From NCBI GenBank assembly GCA_035622975.1, contig DASPUH010000124.1:1-13620 (forward strand): a DNA stretch of 13,620 bases, given 5' to 3'. The notes beneath the pieces are model-generated. The model searched no databases. It was not told where the DNA came from and saw only the letters and a program-made list of their open reading frames with translations. The stretch is from DASPUH01 sp035622975. Lineage in GTDB: Bacteria > Chloroflexota > Limnocylindria > Limnocylindrales > CSP1-4. The position numbers and the translations under genes are program-made. Shown piece by piece: positions 13,329-13,620 of the stretch; within the stretch, counting starts at the first letter, position 1, and every line of letters begins with the position of its first letter.

Positions 13329-13335
13329 CCGGCCC

Positions 13336-13620
13336 ATGGCACTCGGGGAGGGTGACGTCCTCGGCGACTACCGCATCGTGCGTCTCGTCGGCCGCGGCGG
13401 GATGGGGGCCGTCTACCTCGCGGACGATGTCCGCCTGGGGCGCAAGGTGGCCCTCAAGGTCCTGGCATCGGAGATGGCGGAGCTGCCGGGCGTCCGCGAG
13501 CGCTTCGTGCGCGAGTCGCACCTCGCGGCGGCGCTCGATCACCCGCACATCCTGCCCATCTACGAGGCCGGCGCGGTCGAGGGACAGCTCTTCATGGCCA
13601 TGCGGTACGTGCCCGGGCCC
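13336..13620 (+). CDS. Ser/Thr protein kinase, PknB type, N-terminal 95 residues
   Basis: The frame is open to the right edge; only the N-lobe is visible. Seen: LGDYRIVRLVGRGGMGAVYLADD, in which G19-R-G-G-M-G24 is the glycine-rich ATP loop; VALKVL with the ATP-contacting K41; E60 in RFVRESHLAAAL, the expected helix-C partner of K41; and HPHILPIYEAG followed by LFMAMRYV, the hinge. This is the standard start of bacterial Hanks-type kinases, which usually continue with a membrane span and a sensor domain; that part is not visible. ATG 13336 is the only sensible start and has a promoter seven bases upstream, so the mRNA is probably leaderless. Cytoplasmic kinase domain that phosphorylates Ser/Thr of partner proteins. 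Confidence 0.95.
   Translation, partial: MALGEGDVLGDYRIVRLVGRGGMGAVYLADDVRLGRKVALKVLASEMAELPGVRERFVRESHLAAALDHPHILPIYEAGAVEGQLFMAMRYVPGP

Overview
This 13.6 kb window is GC-rich chromosomal DNA (third codon positions almost all G or C). It comes from a free-living bacterium of the Chloroflexota/actinobacterial type; I lean to a soil or freshwater Chloroflexota lineage. That placement is an inference from base composition, leaderless-looking promoters, lipoprotein-type exported proteins, an S53 peptidase, a membrane class III cyclase and a PknB-type kinase. I see no insertion sequence, CRISPR array, integrase or phage gene, and coding density is high with short gaps.

Layout. Bases 1-2312 (minus) hold an HTH-TPR regulator overlapping by four bases a class V PLP-dependent aminotransferase that runs off the left edge. 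Divergent from it, at 2491-2616 (plus), is a 41-codon ORF with a strong ribosome binding site and the form of a secreted pro-peptide. The gap between them carries three copies of one 9-mer. At 2667-3645 (minus) is an ArsR-SRPBCC pair, with a possible small third gene, back to back with a VOC protein (3755-4099, plus). At 4134-5708 (minus) is a CapA-type lipoprotein. A plus-strand operon (5777-8030) has a small Cys/His zinc-knuckle protein, an alpha/beta hydrolase and an N-acetylglucosamine-6-phosphate deacetylase (NagA). It converges on a secreted S53 peptidase (8027-9136, minus), and the two share a CTAG as their stop codons. An orphan peptide-type ABC substrate-binding lipoprotein (9303-11135, plus) converges on a membrane-anchored adenylate cyclase-like protein (11169-12506, minus). 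A small hypothetical gene, tRNA-Gly(TCC) and the start of a Ser/Thr kinase (13336 to the right edge) complete the window.

How the genes may work together. The most interesting reading is the left end. An HTH-TPR receptor, a divergent small gene with a signal peptide and a nine-residue Pro-rich tail, and a repeat-bearing intergenic region together look like a peptide-signalling cassette of the RRNPP kind, with the aminotransferase as its output. An Opp-type binding protein and a secreted peptidase elsewhere in the window could import or process such a peptide, but nothing links them directly. The other units look like ordinary sensing, envelope and amino-sugar functions. A second theme is promoter architecture: four genes have a -10 box exactly seven bases before their start codon, which predicts leaderless mRNAs.
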